Part shown: positions 1 through 7,939 of the stretch, piece after piece
How the letters are laid out: the number at the start of each line of letters is the position of its first letter
Position numbering within the stretch: the first letter of the stretch is position 1
Assembly (NCBI GenBank): GCA_946886375.1
Contig: CAMPIL010000037.1
Coordinates: 1 to 15,311, forward strand
Direction of reading: 5' to 3'
Source of the DNA: an uncultured Phycisphaerales bacterium
GTDB taxonomy: Bacteria; Planctomycetota; Phycisphaerae; Phycisphaerales; SM1A02
DNA: 15,311 nucleotides
Translations under genes and position numbers: made by a program
Notes under the pieces: generated by a model
What the model saw: only the letters and a program-made list of their open reading frames with translations
What the model was told of the DNA's origin: nothing
Database searches by the model: none

Positions 1-1258
1 GTTGCACACAGTCCGCGATCTGCTTGATCAACGTCTGCTCGTTCACGCCTATGAGCAGGTTCTCCATTGCGTGGCCTTCCCAGTCCAGGCACACCGGGCC
101 GGTGTAGTCCTCGGGCACTTCTCGGATGATCGCATCCCTGAACATCTGCAGCTGCGTGAACATGCCGGTGTGATGCGAATCGAACTCGGCCTCGTAGATC
201 ATGCGCGCATCCTTGGCCTTGTTCTGCGCGTAGATGGCCTTGACCAGGTTGGAGGTCGCCTGCGTGATCCAGAACTGGGCCGTCGCAGGCGCCGGAGACA
301 ACGGCGGCACGCCGCCGGTGGTGGAACCTGTTGCAGCCGACGGGCTGCCACCGCCACCGCCGCCGCTACCACCACCGCCTCCTGATGATCCGCCGCCGGT
401 TCCGGTCGCACTGTCGGTCGCTCCAGATGCCGCCGGTGCTGCCGCCGTTTGGCCTGACGAAGCGCTGCCCGTGCCCGCCGAGGCAAGTTCCTGCGCGGAA
501 GATGAAGATGTGCCGCCTGAACTTGGAGTTGTGGGAATGCTCGGCGGCGGGAACTGGTCCACCGCGCCCGGCGTGTTGTCGATGCTCGCCACGCGCCATT
601 GCCCGTTGCACAGGTAATAGATATCGCGCCCATCCGCAGCGAGCAGCGCCGCTTTCAAGGATCGGCGCACCGCAGCGGGCTCGGACACTCCAGTGCCGGT
701 GAGAATGATCGCCCGCGCGCTCACGATTACGCTGCACGACGACAGCATCTGCGTATACGCGAGGTTGGTCGCCTGCTCGGAAGCCGATTCAAGTGGCAAG
801 CCATGCACGCCGATGCGCACGCTCCCGCACGAGCCGCGCACCGAGGTCAGAATCTGCTGCATAAGCGCAGCGATGGCCTGCTCATACCCTTGCTTGGGCG
901 AATCACCCAGCATGGAGGCCAGTGAGTTGGCTGTTGCGGTGGAGAGCCTGTCGTAGGAAAGCGAAAAGCCCGTCGGTCGCAGCACGTTCAATTGCTCGGG
1001 CGATGCGCACACCTGCTTCGTCACCTGATCGACGATATTCTTGATCTGCGCCTCTCGCTTGGGATTCGCCGGGTCCAGCAGCGTGGACAGCGGCGCAAGG
1101 TTCACGTTGATGAACCGGGGCGACTTGACCGGTTCAATGTGCAGGGCGGCGTGTGCAAATGCAGCAATCCACAGCGCGGCGCAGGCGGCAGCCGCGACAA
1201 GGCTACCCACGCCAGGGCGGCGGGCGCGGCGCATCGAATGTTCAACGGACGAAATCAT
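1..1258 (-). CDS. Exported protein of unknown function with Gly/Ser-rich linker (partial, 3' end outside window)
   Basis: An uninterrupted frame runs from an ATG at 1258-1256 to the left edge (419 codons seen) with no stop. A GAGG six bases before the ATG supports this start. Residues 10-37 form a signal peptide: an Arg-rich n-region, a hydrophobic core, and a likely AHA|A cleavage site, so the product is probably exported. Residues 38-225 form a first region with an RIGVHGLPLE segment (148-157) and cysteines at 84, 144, 175 and 217. Residues 240-325 are a low-complexity Ser/Ala/Gly/Pro linker containing a run of almost pure glycine and serine (288-305). A second region (from about 326) includes GPVCLDWEGH (387-396). 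The DWE signature loosely recalls the catalytic strand of some TIM-barrel glycosidases, but this is a weak guess. No family was recognised. It is transcribed away from the TPR lipoprotein gene. Confidence 0.75.
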   Translation of the reverse strand, partial: MISSVEHSMRRARRPGVGSLVAAAACAALWIAAFAHAALHIEPVKSPRFINVNLAPLSTLLDPANPKREAQIKNIVDQVTKQVCASPEQLNVLRPTGFSLSYDRLSTATANSLASMLGDSPKQGYEQAIAALMQQILTSVRGSCGSVRIGVHGLPLESASEQATNLAYTQMLSSCSVIVSARAIILTGTGVSEPAAVRRSLKAALLAADGRDIYYLCNGQWRVASIDNTPGAVDQFPPPSIPTTPSSGGTSSSSAQELASAGTGSASSGQTAAAPAASGATDSATGTGGGSSGGGGGSGGGGGGSPSAATGSTTGGVPPLSPAPATAQFWITQATSNLVKAIYAQNKAKDARMIYEAEFDSHHTGMFTQLQMFRDAIIREVPEDYTGPVCLDWEGHAMENLLIGVNEQTLIKQIADCVQ

Positions 1259-1416
1259 GATCAGCCTCGGCCATGATGATGGCGCAATCCGGGTGCGTGC
1301 GGTTCAATATGGATTGATCGTCATAATCGCACGGGAAGCGAGCAAGGCGATTCTGGAGAGTTGAGGGAAACGCTGCGGACTGGGGATTGCGCCGTGAGAA
1401 TACTTTTCCCAGGCGC

Positions 1417-1422
1417 TATAAA
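1417..1422 (+). promoter_or_regulatory. Candidate -10 element (TATAAA) upstream of the TPR lipoprotein gene
   Basis: TATAAA lies 51 bases before the start codon at 1474, in the most AT-rich part of the divergent intergenic region 1259-1473. A weak -35-like TGAGAA (1395-1400) sits 16 bases upstream. The -35 match is poor and the call rests on position and composition only. Confidence 0.25.
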
Positions 1423-1473
1423 TAGATATTCTCCTCGCAGGCTGGGTGTTCCTGAAACCAAGGAGGCTTCACA

Positions 1474-3180
1474 ATGAGTTTCACGCGTGAATCGGCTGGC
1501 CATCGGGTTGCGATGCTGACTGCCTTGGCGATGCTGTGTCTGTATGGCTGCGCCGCAAAGACCGAAGGGCCTGCGGCACGCCAGCCCGCCGCGATATCGC
1601 AAACTTCCGACTCGCCGCGGCTGTATGCAGGCTTTGGCAATTACCATCGCGCAGTCACGACGAAATCTCAGGAAGCGCAGCAGTGGTTCGACCAGGGCAT
1701 GCAGTTGCTCTATGGCTTCAATCACGATGAGGCGATCCGCTCCTTCCGCCGCGCCGCCGAGATCGATCCCTCCTGCGCGATGGCGTGGTGGGGCGTTTCG
1801 TACGCGCACGGATTGCACATCAACAACCCAGTGATGACCGAGGAACAATCGCGCAATGGATACGAGGCCGCACAGCAGGCGATGCAGCGATTGCAACACG
1901 CCAGCGCCCCCGAGCAGGCGTTGATCCGTGCCGTCGCCCAGCGTTACCAGTGGCCCGCGCCGGAAGATCGCAAGCCGCTGGATGAAGCCTACGCGCATGC
2001 GATGCAGCAGGCGTGGAAGGCGCATCCGAACGACCCTGACATTGGCGCGTTGTACGCTGAGTCGTTGATGGACCTGCAGCCGTGGGATTTGTGGACGCAC
2101 GACGGCGAGCCGAAGGGCCGCACGCTCGAAATCGTGGATGTGCTGGAGACGGTCATGGCGATGTCTCCCCGGCATCCCGGCGCGAACCACTTCTACATTC
2201 ACACGGTTGAGGCGTCGCCCTCGCCGCAGCGCGCCACCGCCTCGGCCGATCTGCTTCAGAATCTCGTGCCGGGCTCGGGGCACCTGGTGCACATGCCCTC
2301 GCACATCTATGTGCGCACCGGCCGGTACGCCGAGGCCGCCGAGTGCAACGTGCGCGCGGTGAAGGCGGATGATGCGTATTTCAAGGTCGCGCCGCCGCCG
2401 CGGTTCTATTCGCTGTATTTCATGCACAACCTGCACTTCCTGGCGTACGCCTCGATGATGGAGGGCCGCTACGCCCCGGCGATCGCGGCATCGCGGCGAA
2501 TTGAGCGCGAGATTCCCGAGCAATTCCTGCGCGACTACCTCAAACTTGCCGATGGTCTCACGCCCACCGCGCTGCACGTGATGGTCCGCTTCGGCAAATG
2601 GGAAGACATCCTGAAAGAGCCTGCCCCGCCCGAGCATCGCCTGCTCAGCCGGGCCATGCGCCACTACGAGCGTACGGTCGCACTCTCCGCGCTTGATCGA
2701 ACTGACGAAGCGCGCAGCGAACTGGCGCAATTTGATGAAGTCGCGGCGCGCGTCGGCGACGACTGGCTGATGGGAAACAATCCCGCCCAGTCTGTGCTGC
2801 CGCTGGCGCGAAACATGGCGGCGGGAGAACTGGCGTTCCGTGAGAATCGGCGCGAGGAAGCCTTCGCACTGCTGCGCGAAGCGGTGAAGATGGAAGACGA
2901 GTTGGTGTACGACGAACCGCCGGGCTGGATGCAGCCGGTGCGGCACGCGCTGGGGGCGCTGCTGTTGGCCGATGACCGCGCGGCCGAGGCCGAGGAGGTC
3001 TACCGCGCTGATTTGCGCAAGCACCCCAACAACGGATGGTCGCTGCTGGGTCTGGCCAGCGCGCTGCGGGCGCAGGATCGCGGGCCCGACGCCGAAGCGC
3101 TGCAGGAACGCGTCGCTGCGGCGTGGAACCGCGCGGACGTCAAGCCCACATCATCCTGTTACTGCCAACCGACGCGGTGA
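1474..3180 (+). CDS. TPR-repeat lipoprotein
   Basis: The 568-residue product starts at an ATG preceded by a strong AAGGAGG at 1460-1466, seven bases upstream. The N-terminus is a lipoprotein signal peptide with lipobox LYGC (residues 23-26, Cys26 lipidated), so the mature protein should be membrane-anchored in the periplasm or outer membrane. The family is a large TPR protein seen in several bacterial phyla. The first TPR-like pair is FDQGMQLLYGFNHDEAIRSF (72-91). A His-rich central segment contains NHFYIHTVEAS (238-248) and GHLVHMPSHIY (269-279). C-terminal TPRs lie at about 445-550, including the EPPGWMQPVRHALGALLL stretch. TPRs normally bind proteins or peptides; the substrate is unknown. 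The gene ends just before a hairpin terminator. Certain as a TPR lipoprotein; no specific role can be assigned. Confidence 0.9.
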   Translation: MSFTRESAGHRVAMLTALAMLCLYGCAAKTEGPAARQPAAISQTSDSPRLYAGFGNYHRAVTTKSQEAQQWFDQGMQLLYGFNHDEAIRSFRRAAEIDPSCAMAWWGVSYAHGLHINNPVMTEEQSRNGYEAAQQAMQRLQHASAPEQALIRAVAQRYQWPAPEDRKPLDEAYAHAMQQAWKAHPNDPDIGALYAESLMDLQPWDLWTHDGEPKGRTLEIVDVLETVMAMSPRHPGANHFYIHTVEASPSPQRATASADLLQNLVPGSGHLVHMPSHIYVRTGRYAEAAECNVRAVKADDAYFKVAPPPRFYSLYFMHNLHFLAYASMMEGRYAPAIAASRRIEREIPEQFLRDYLKLADGLTPTALHVMVRFGKWEDILKEPAPPEHRLLSRAMRHYERTVALSALDRTDEARSELAQFDEVAARVGDDWLMGNNPAQSVLPLARNMAAGELAFRENRREEAFALLREAVKMEDELVYDEPPGWMQPVRHALGALLLADDRAAEAEEVYRADLRKHPNNGWSLLGLASALRAQDRGPDAEALQERVAAAWNRADVKPTSSCYCQPTR

Positions 3181-3195
3181 ACTCCAAAATCAAAG

Positions 3196-3222
3196 AAGCC
3201 CACGGATTGAATCCGTGGGCTT
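3196..3222. terminator. Intrinsic terminator between convergent genes, probably bidirectional
   Basis: A perfect 12-bp stem (AAGCCCACGGAT, 3196-3207, against ATCCGTGGGCTT, 3211-3222) encloses a three-base TGA loop. It is followed on the plus strand by TTTCTTT. On the minus strand the stem is followed by TTCTTTGATTTT, so it can also serve the convergent cyclophilin gene ending at 3255. It begins 16 bases after the stop of the TPR lipoprotein gene. Confidence 0.85.
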
Positions 3223-3254
3223 TTTCTTTGCGATTCAAAATTCGTGCCTTGCCA

Positions 3255-3926
3255 TCATGACGCCGGCTTGTTCGCCGCTTCGATCTTCTTGCGCGCATCG
3301 TCTTCGGAAATCCGAACGACCTTCTCGATGACGACCGGCGGCACGGGCACCGCTTCGTGCATGCCACGCGCGGAGGTGGGCACGGCCTTGATGGCGTCAA
3401 CCACATCCATGCCCGCCACGACCTTGGCGAAGACCGCGTAGCCCGCGCCGTCGCGCGGCTGGTCGAGGAAGCCGTTGTCCTGCACGTTGATGAAAAACTG
3501 CGAGCTGGCGGAATCGGGCTGGTTGCTCATGCGCGCCATCGCCAGCGTGCCGCGCGTGTTCTTTAGACCGTTCTTCCATTCATTCTTGATCGTCGCGGCG
3601 GTCGGCTTCTGCTGCATGTCAGGCGTGAACCCGCCGCCCTGGATCATGAACGTGGGAATCACGCGATGGAAGATCGTGCCGTCGTAGAACTTCTTGTCCA
3701 CGTACGACAGAAAATTGCCCACGGAGAGCGGCGCCTTCTCGCGGTTCAATTCGATCACCATGTCGCCTTTGGAGGTGGTCATCAGGACGTATTCGACTTT
3801 GGGGGCGGCCGGCTTGGTCTCGGGCCCGGCAGGCTGCGTGGAGGTCTGTGCCGCGGAGGCTGCGGCCCCGGCAGCAACGCAGACTAAGACGACAAAGCGA
3901 ACAATCCGGCTGAAGGTGAGTTTCAT
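3255..3926 (-). CDS. ppiA: Periplasmic cyclophilin-type peptidyl-prolyl cis-trans isomerase
   Basis: The 223-residue protein catalyses cis-trans isomerisation of X-Pro bonds and assists folding of exported proteins. A signal peptide covers about residues 1-26 (ending AASAA), followed by a Pro/Thr/Ala linker to about 43; the cyclophilin domain spans about 45-207. The signature [13 protein letters not shown] (86-98) contains the catalytic Arg88 and the Phe93, Met94 and Gln96 that correspond to R55/F60/M61/Q63 of human Cyp[12 protein letters not shown] (141-151) and GYAVFAKVV (162-170) are the other binding-pocket strands. As in bacterial PpiA proteins, the Trp of human CypA is absent. A short charged tail follows the domain. 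The start is preceded only by a weak AGG. It converges with the TPR lipoprotein gene and diverges from the TMTC-like pair. The symbol is given by family similarity. Confidence 0.93.
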   Translation of the reverse strand: MKLTFSRIVRFVVLVCVAAGAAASAAQTSTQPAGPETKPAAPKVEYVLMTTSKGDMVIELNREKAPLSVGNFLSYVDKKFYDGTIFHRVIPTFMIQGGGFTPDMQQKPTAATIKNEWKNGLKNTRGTLAMARMSNQPDSASSQFFINVQDNGFLDQPRDGAGYAVFAKVVAGMDVVDAIKAVPTSARGMHEAVPVPPVVIEKVVRISEDDARKKIEAANKPAS

Positions 3927-4066
3927 TGGTGCATGAACCTTTCTGTAGCAAGGAGCGAAAGTGTCTACTGCGGACCTGCTGGATTATACGGCTGTACAAA
4001 CCCGGCGGTCTCAACGGCCCGAACGGTTATCATGGCCGTGAAATTCCGGAGGATTCGAGCACACGC

Positions 4067-5980
4067 ATGGCCCAGACACTCACAGGCGCGGACGCACATT
4101 TGGCCGAAGACCAATCGCATGGCCGGGCGCTGGATGTTGCAATCATTTTCGTGGCTGTCGTGCTGTGCGGCGTGGTGTATGCAAGCACCTTGAGGGCTGG
4201 GTTCATTTTCGATGATCACATCCTGATTGTGCGGAATGATTTCATCAAGGACAGCCGCTTGCTCATGCAGGCAATGGTGTCGGATGTGGCGGCATTCAAG
4301 GGCGATCGTGGGCAGGCCTGGAGCAGCTACTGGCGCCCGGCGTTCATCGCGTGGTACGCGCTGAACTATCGCCTGTTTGGGTTGAATCCCATCGGCTGGC
4401 ACGCCGGCGCGCTGACGATATTTGCGGCAACGGTTGCAGCCGCCTACGGCGTGGCGCGCGGCCTGCGTCTCGCGCGACCGATTGCCGCCTCGGTCGTCCT
4501 GGTCTACGCGGTCCATCCTGCGCTGGTCGAATGCGTTGCGTTTGTGACCGGCGCCAATACGGTGTTCATGGCGCTTCCGCTGCTTGGTGCGTGGTGGCTT
4601 GCGCTGAAAACACAAGTCCGCTCCACGCCATTGCGATGGGTGGCCGCCTGCGTGTTGTACGCGGTCGCGCTGCTGTCCAAGGAAGCTGCAATCGTCTTTC
4701 CAGCGTTGGTGTTCGCCAGCGTCGGGCTTGTGTATCGACTTGATCAACCTCCGCCAAAGCGCTGGATTGCTGCGGCCCGCACCGCCGCGCCATTTGCGCT
4801 GCTCGCACTGGCGTATTTCATCGCTCGATGGCTTGTGCTTGGCGGCCTGGTGACACAGGCGCCCTGGCAGCGAGGCATGCTCAGCAGCGTCAACACGGCG
4901 CCTGCAGTGCTGGCGTTTTACCTTCGCGAAATGATGCTGCCGTTGTGGGTTGGCCCCGCGCATTCGTTGCGGCCAGTCTCGGCCATCGGCGTGATGACCT
5001 TCCTCGTGCCGGGGGCATTGGTCATCATTGCAGGGGCGCTGATGTGGCGTGCGGCTCACCGTTCGCCGGCCGTGCAGGTCGGCCTCGCGCTGCTGGTGAT
5101 TCCACTCCTTCCCGTGCTGCACACAGGTGTCTTTCCGCCGGAATACATCGTCAACGATCGGCATGCATTCCTCTCGTTGCTGGGATTTCTTATTATCGCG
5201 TTCACGGCGTTGGACACTGTGTTGGTGCGCAACGCGGGATGGACCCGCCCGGCTGCGCATCGCGCATGCCTCGCGGCCGCGGCGGCGTTGTGCATACCGC
5301 TGGCAATCAAGTCGGCCCTCTATACGCGGGCGTATGCAAGTGAGCAGACGTTTTGGGAGGAGTCGGTTCGATCCGACCCGACATCCGCATTCGCGCTGAC
5401 GCAGTACGGGCGGATATTGAAGGATCAAACCCGGTACGATGATGCTGTCGCGGTGTTTGATCGCGCGCTCACGATCGCGCCGCTCTCCACAGCGTATTTG
5501 CTGCGCGCGGAGACACGGATAGAACAGCGCCAATTTGCGCAGGCCGAGGACGATCTGCGGCATGTGTTGAAACTGGACCCGGCTGATTTTGCGGCGTACG
5601 AACGTCTGGCCATTTGCTTTGAGCGGCAACGGCGGCTGATGGACGCGGTGCACACGCTGCGCGAGGCGCGGACAAACATTCCCTACCGCAAGTGCCTGTT
5701 GACCGACCGCATTGCTGTCGTCCTGTATCAGGCGGGCAAGCCCGATCAGGCCATCGCCGAACTGGAAAGCGTGCGCGGCGATGTGGGGCGCGAATTTGGT
5801 GAGATGAGCCGGCTGGCGCTGTATCGCCTGGGCGTGTTGTACCTTGAGCGCGGCAGACAGTCCGATGGGGTCTCCGCACTGCGCCAATTCATGGAGTTGA
5901 GCGCAGCCGCCGTCAGCGCGGAAGTTCTCGCCTCGCGCGATCAGACCCGGCAGATTCTTGCTGCGCTGGGGTCGCTTTGA
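4067..5980 (+). CDS. TMTC-like GT-C membrane glycosyltransferase homologue with TPR domain, diverged copy
   Basis: I place the start at the ATG at 4067 (637 residues) rather than at upstream in-frame codons: GGAGG lies at 4048-4052, and the N-terminus then matches its downstream paralogue. The architecture is a first membrane helix (about 23-41), a loop with FIFDDH (47-51, the Asp-Asp characteristic of GT-C enzymes), WRPAF (89-93), about ten further hydrophobic segments to residue 415, and a soluble TPR region (about 430-620). This matches the TMTC family (CAZy GT105), whose eukaryotic members O-mannosylate secreted proteins using a lipid-linked sugar. Several conserved positions differ from the neighbour: HPALVECVAFVTGANT (150-165) in place of HPVHVESVAWISGSTD, and DRHAFLS (364-370) in place of DRYLYLP. 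It is probably co-transcribed with the next gene. The sugar, lipid carrier and targets are unknown, and reduced or altered activity is possible. Confidence 0.85.
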   Translation: MAQTLTGADAHLAEDQSHGRALDVAIIFVAVVLCGVVYASTLRAGFIFDDHILIVRNDFIKDSRLLMQAMVSDVAAFKGDRGQAWSSYWRPAFIAWYALNYRLFGLNPIGWHAGALTIFAATVAAAYGVARGLRLARPIAASVVLVYAVHPALVECVAFVTGANTVFMALPLLGAWWLALKTQVRSTPLRWVAACVLYAVALLSKEAAIVFPALVFASVGLVYRLDQPPPKRWIAAARTAAPFALLALAYFIARWLVLGGLVTQAPWQRGMLSSVNTAPAVLAFYLREMMLPLWVGPAHSLRPVSAIGVMTFLVPGALVIIAGALMWRAAHRSPAVQVGLALLVIPLLPVLHTGVFPPEYIVNDRHAFLSLLGFLIIAFTALDTVLVRNAGWTRPAAHRACLAAAAALCIPLAIKSALYTRAYASEQTFWEESVRSDPTSAFALTQYGRILKDQTRYDDAVAVFDRALTIAPLSTAYLLRAETRIEQRQFAQAEDDLRHVLKLDPADFAAYERLAICFERQRRLMDAVHTLREARTNIPYRKCLLTDRIAVVLYQAGKPDQAIAELESVRGDVGREFGEMSRLALYRLGVLYLERGRQSDGVSALRQFMELSAAAVSAEVLASRDQTRQILAALGSL

Positions 5981-6022
5981 TACCCTCGACCGCACCGGCG
6001 CCATTTGAGGTGCGAAAACTTC

Positions 6023-7939
6023 ATGGCTGACACCACTCCCGCATCGACCAATGAGACGCGCCCACGAATTGGTTCCATCGTGGACGGCCTGGTTGTGCTG
6101 GCGATCATCGCGTTGTGCGCGGTGTGCTTTGCCAACTCCGTCTCCGGAGAATTCGTCTACGACGACAACATACAGATCGCCAGCAATGACCTCATCAAGA
6201 ATCCTCAACTGCTGCCCAAGGCAATGGTGTCGGATGTTTTTGCCTTCAAGGGAGACACGGGCAAGGCCTGGAGCAACTACTGGCGGCCGACGTTTGTCGC
6301 CTGGCTGGCGCTTAATTACTGGTTGTTTGGCTTGAACCCGGTCGGCTGGCACATCGGCAACATCCTTCTTCACGCGGCGGTGGCGATCGCGGGATATGCA
6401 ACGCTGCGCGCAGCCCGCCTGCCGCGCCCGCTCGCCATCGCGGCGGTGTTTCTCTTTGCCGTGCACCCGGTTCATGTGGAATCCGTCGCATGGATCTCCG
6501 GCTCAACCGACATGTTGTTTGCCCTGCCGCTGCTGGGCTCGCTCTGGATGTTTCTTGCCACGGCGCAGCGACGAACCGCGCTGCACTGGTGCGCGATGCT
6601 CGCGCTGTACGCGATCGCGCTGCTGGCCAAGGAATCGGCGATCGTGTTTCCGGCGATGGTATTCGGCGTCAGCGCGATGATCGGCCGGCGCGAAGATGCT
6701 GGTCCATTTCAATGGCGGGCCGCGCTGCGCGACGCAATTCCGTTTGCGCTGATGGCGGGCCTGTACTTGCTTGGACGGTACGCCGTGCTGGGCAAGTTCT
6801 CAGGCGAATCCCCCTGGAAAGCCGATCCAGTCACGATTCTGAACACCGCGCCCTCGGTGCTGGCGTTCTATCTGCGGCAGACTTTTCTTCCGCTCTGGAT
6901 TGGTCCGAGTTACCCATTGCGTGCTGTCGGAGCCGACAACATCGGACTGTTCAATTTCGTTGTGCCGGTGATCGTCGTGCTGCTGGTCGCGGTGATCGGA
7001 CTGCTTATCGTCCGGCGCACCGGGCGACTCGGATGGATGGGCGCGCTGCTTCTGCTGCCGCTGGCGCCGGCGATGAATGTCGGTGTTTTTGTTCCCGAGC
7101 AACTGGTTCATGACCGCTACTTGTATCTTCCGCTGCTGGGCGCGCTGGCGATGACGTTCGCGGCGATCGCTGCTTTGCTGGTGCGCGACATGCACTGGAC
7201 CCCGGCCAAAGCGCATGCGGCGTGCCTGGCGCTGGCCATCGCGTTGTGCGTTCCATTGGCGGCAAAGACCTTGCAAAGCAATCGCGACTGGACCAGCGAA
7301 GAGAATCTCTGGACCGCTGCGGTTCAATCCGATCCAACATCCGCGCTCAACCTCATTGAATACGGCCGGGTCCTCAAGAACAACGGGCGGTTGGACGAGG
7401 CGCTTAACGCCCTGAACAAGGCGATTGCCATTATTCCGCTGCCGCAGGCGCATGTTCAGCGCGCGGACGTGGCGATGCTGCAGCATCGGTACGCCGATGC
7501 GGAGGCTGACCTTCGCACTGTGCTGGATGGCCAGCACGAGCCGTACTATTTTGCAGCGTACGAACGCCTGGCCAACATCGCCTTTGAGCGGAAGCGCTTC
7601 GACCGGGCGGTGGAGATTCTTCGCGAGGCGCGGGCCAAACTGCCGTACCGCAAGTGCATTCTGACGGACAAGATTGCGGTGGTGTTGACGAACGCCAACA
7701 GGCCGGATGAGGCGGTGCGCGAACTTGAATCAGTGCGGGCCGACGCGGCTCACGAGTTCGGCGACCTCAGCCGCATGCCCTTGTATCGCCTGGGCATTTT
7801 GTACGGCCAGCAGAAGCGCTACAACGAGGCGGAGCAGGTCTTGCGTGCCTTTGTCGAAGCCGCGCGCACCGCCACACATGCGGAGGTCACTGCCGCCCGA
7901 GCCGATGCGCAGCAGATTCTTTCGCTCATGAGCCGTTGA
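6023..7939 (+). CDS. TMTC-like GT-C membrane glycosyltransferase homologue with TPR domain, canonical copy
   Basis: The 638-residue start at ATG 6023 is preferred over the in-frame TTG at 6005; GAGGTG at 6007-6012 can serve as ribosome binding site. The first helix is at about 20-38, followed by the Asp-Asp loop FVYDDN (44-49), then NYWRPTFVAW (85-94), GLNPVGWHIGNILLH (103-117), HPVHVESVAWISGSTD (148-163), LLAKESAIVFP (200-210) and DRYLYLP (364-370). All are hallmarks of TMTC/GT105-like GT-C proteins. TPR-like helices occupy about 430-630. The predicted role is transfer of a sugar from a lipid carrier to exported proteins; this is inferred from family, not shown. It lies 42 bp after the paralogous gene, suggesting tandem duplication within one transcription unit. 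Its last 14 bases overlap the 3' end of the convergent cNMP-binding/DUF1003 gene. Confidence 0.88.
   Translation: MADTTPASTNETRPRIGSIVDGLVVLAIIALCAVCFANSVSGEFVYDDNIQIASNDLIKNPQLLPKAMVSDVFAFKGDTGKAWSNYWRPTFVAWLALNYWLFGLNPVGWHIGNILLHAAVAIAGYATLRAARLPRPLAIAAVFLFAVHPVHVESVAWISGSTDMLFALPLLGSLWMFLATAQRRTALHWCAMLALYAIALLAKESAIVFPAMVFGVSAMIGRREDAGPFQWRAALRDAIPFALMAGLYLLGRYAVLGKFSGESPWKADPVTILNTAPSVLAFYLRQTFLPLWIGPSYPLRAVGADNIGLFNFVVPVIVVLLVAVIGLLIVRRTGRLGWMGALLLLPLAPAMNVGVFVPEQLVHDRYLYLPLLGALAMTFAAIAALLVRDMHWTPAKAHAACLALAIALCVPLAAKTLQSNRDWTSEENLWTAAVQSDPTSALNLIEYGRVLKNNGRLDEALNALNKAIAIIPLPQAHVQRADVAMLQHRYADAEADLRTVLDGQHEPYYFAAYERLANIAFERKRFDRAVEILREARAKLPYRKCILTDKIAVVLTNANRPDEAVRELESVRADAAHEFGDLSRMPLYRLGILYGQQKRYNEAEQVLRAFVEAARTATHAEVTAARADAQQILSLMSR

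Noticed and set aside
340..400. Short GCC/ACC tandem-like stretch as a microsatellite or CRISPR-like repeat
   Set aside because: It simply encodes the Gly/Ser linker of the exported protein with varied codons; there are no spacers.
1321..3024. 567-codon open frame on the minus strand
   Set aside because: It is the antisense shadow of the TPR lipoprotein gene, which has a lipobox, a strong ribosome binding site and family motifs; the shadow has none.
3926..4066. Upstream in-frame extension of the first TMTC-like gene
   Set aside because: The extra 47 residues have no match in the paralogue and overlap the cyclophilin promoter side; the ATG at 4067 aligns with the paralogue start.
3965..6475. 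836-codon open frame on the minus strand
   Set aside because: It is antisense to the TMTC-like genes, rich in Arg, Gln and His, with no recognisable domain. It is a by-product of high GC content opposite well-supported coding sequence.
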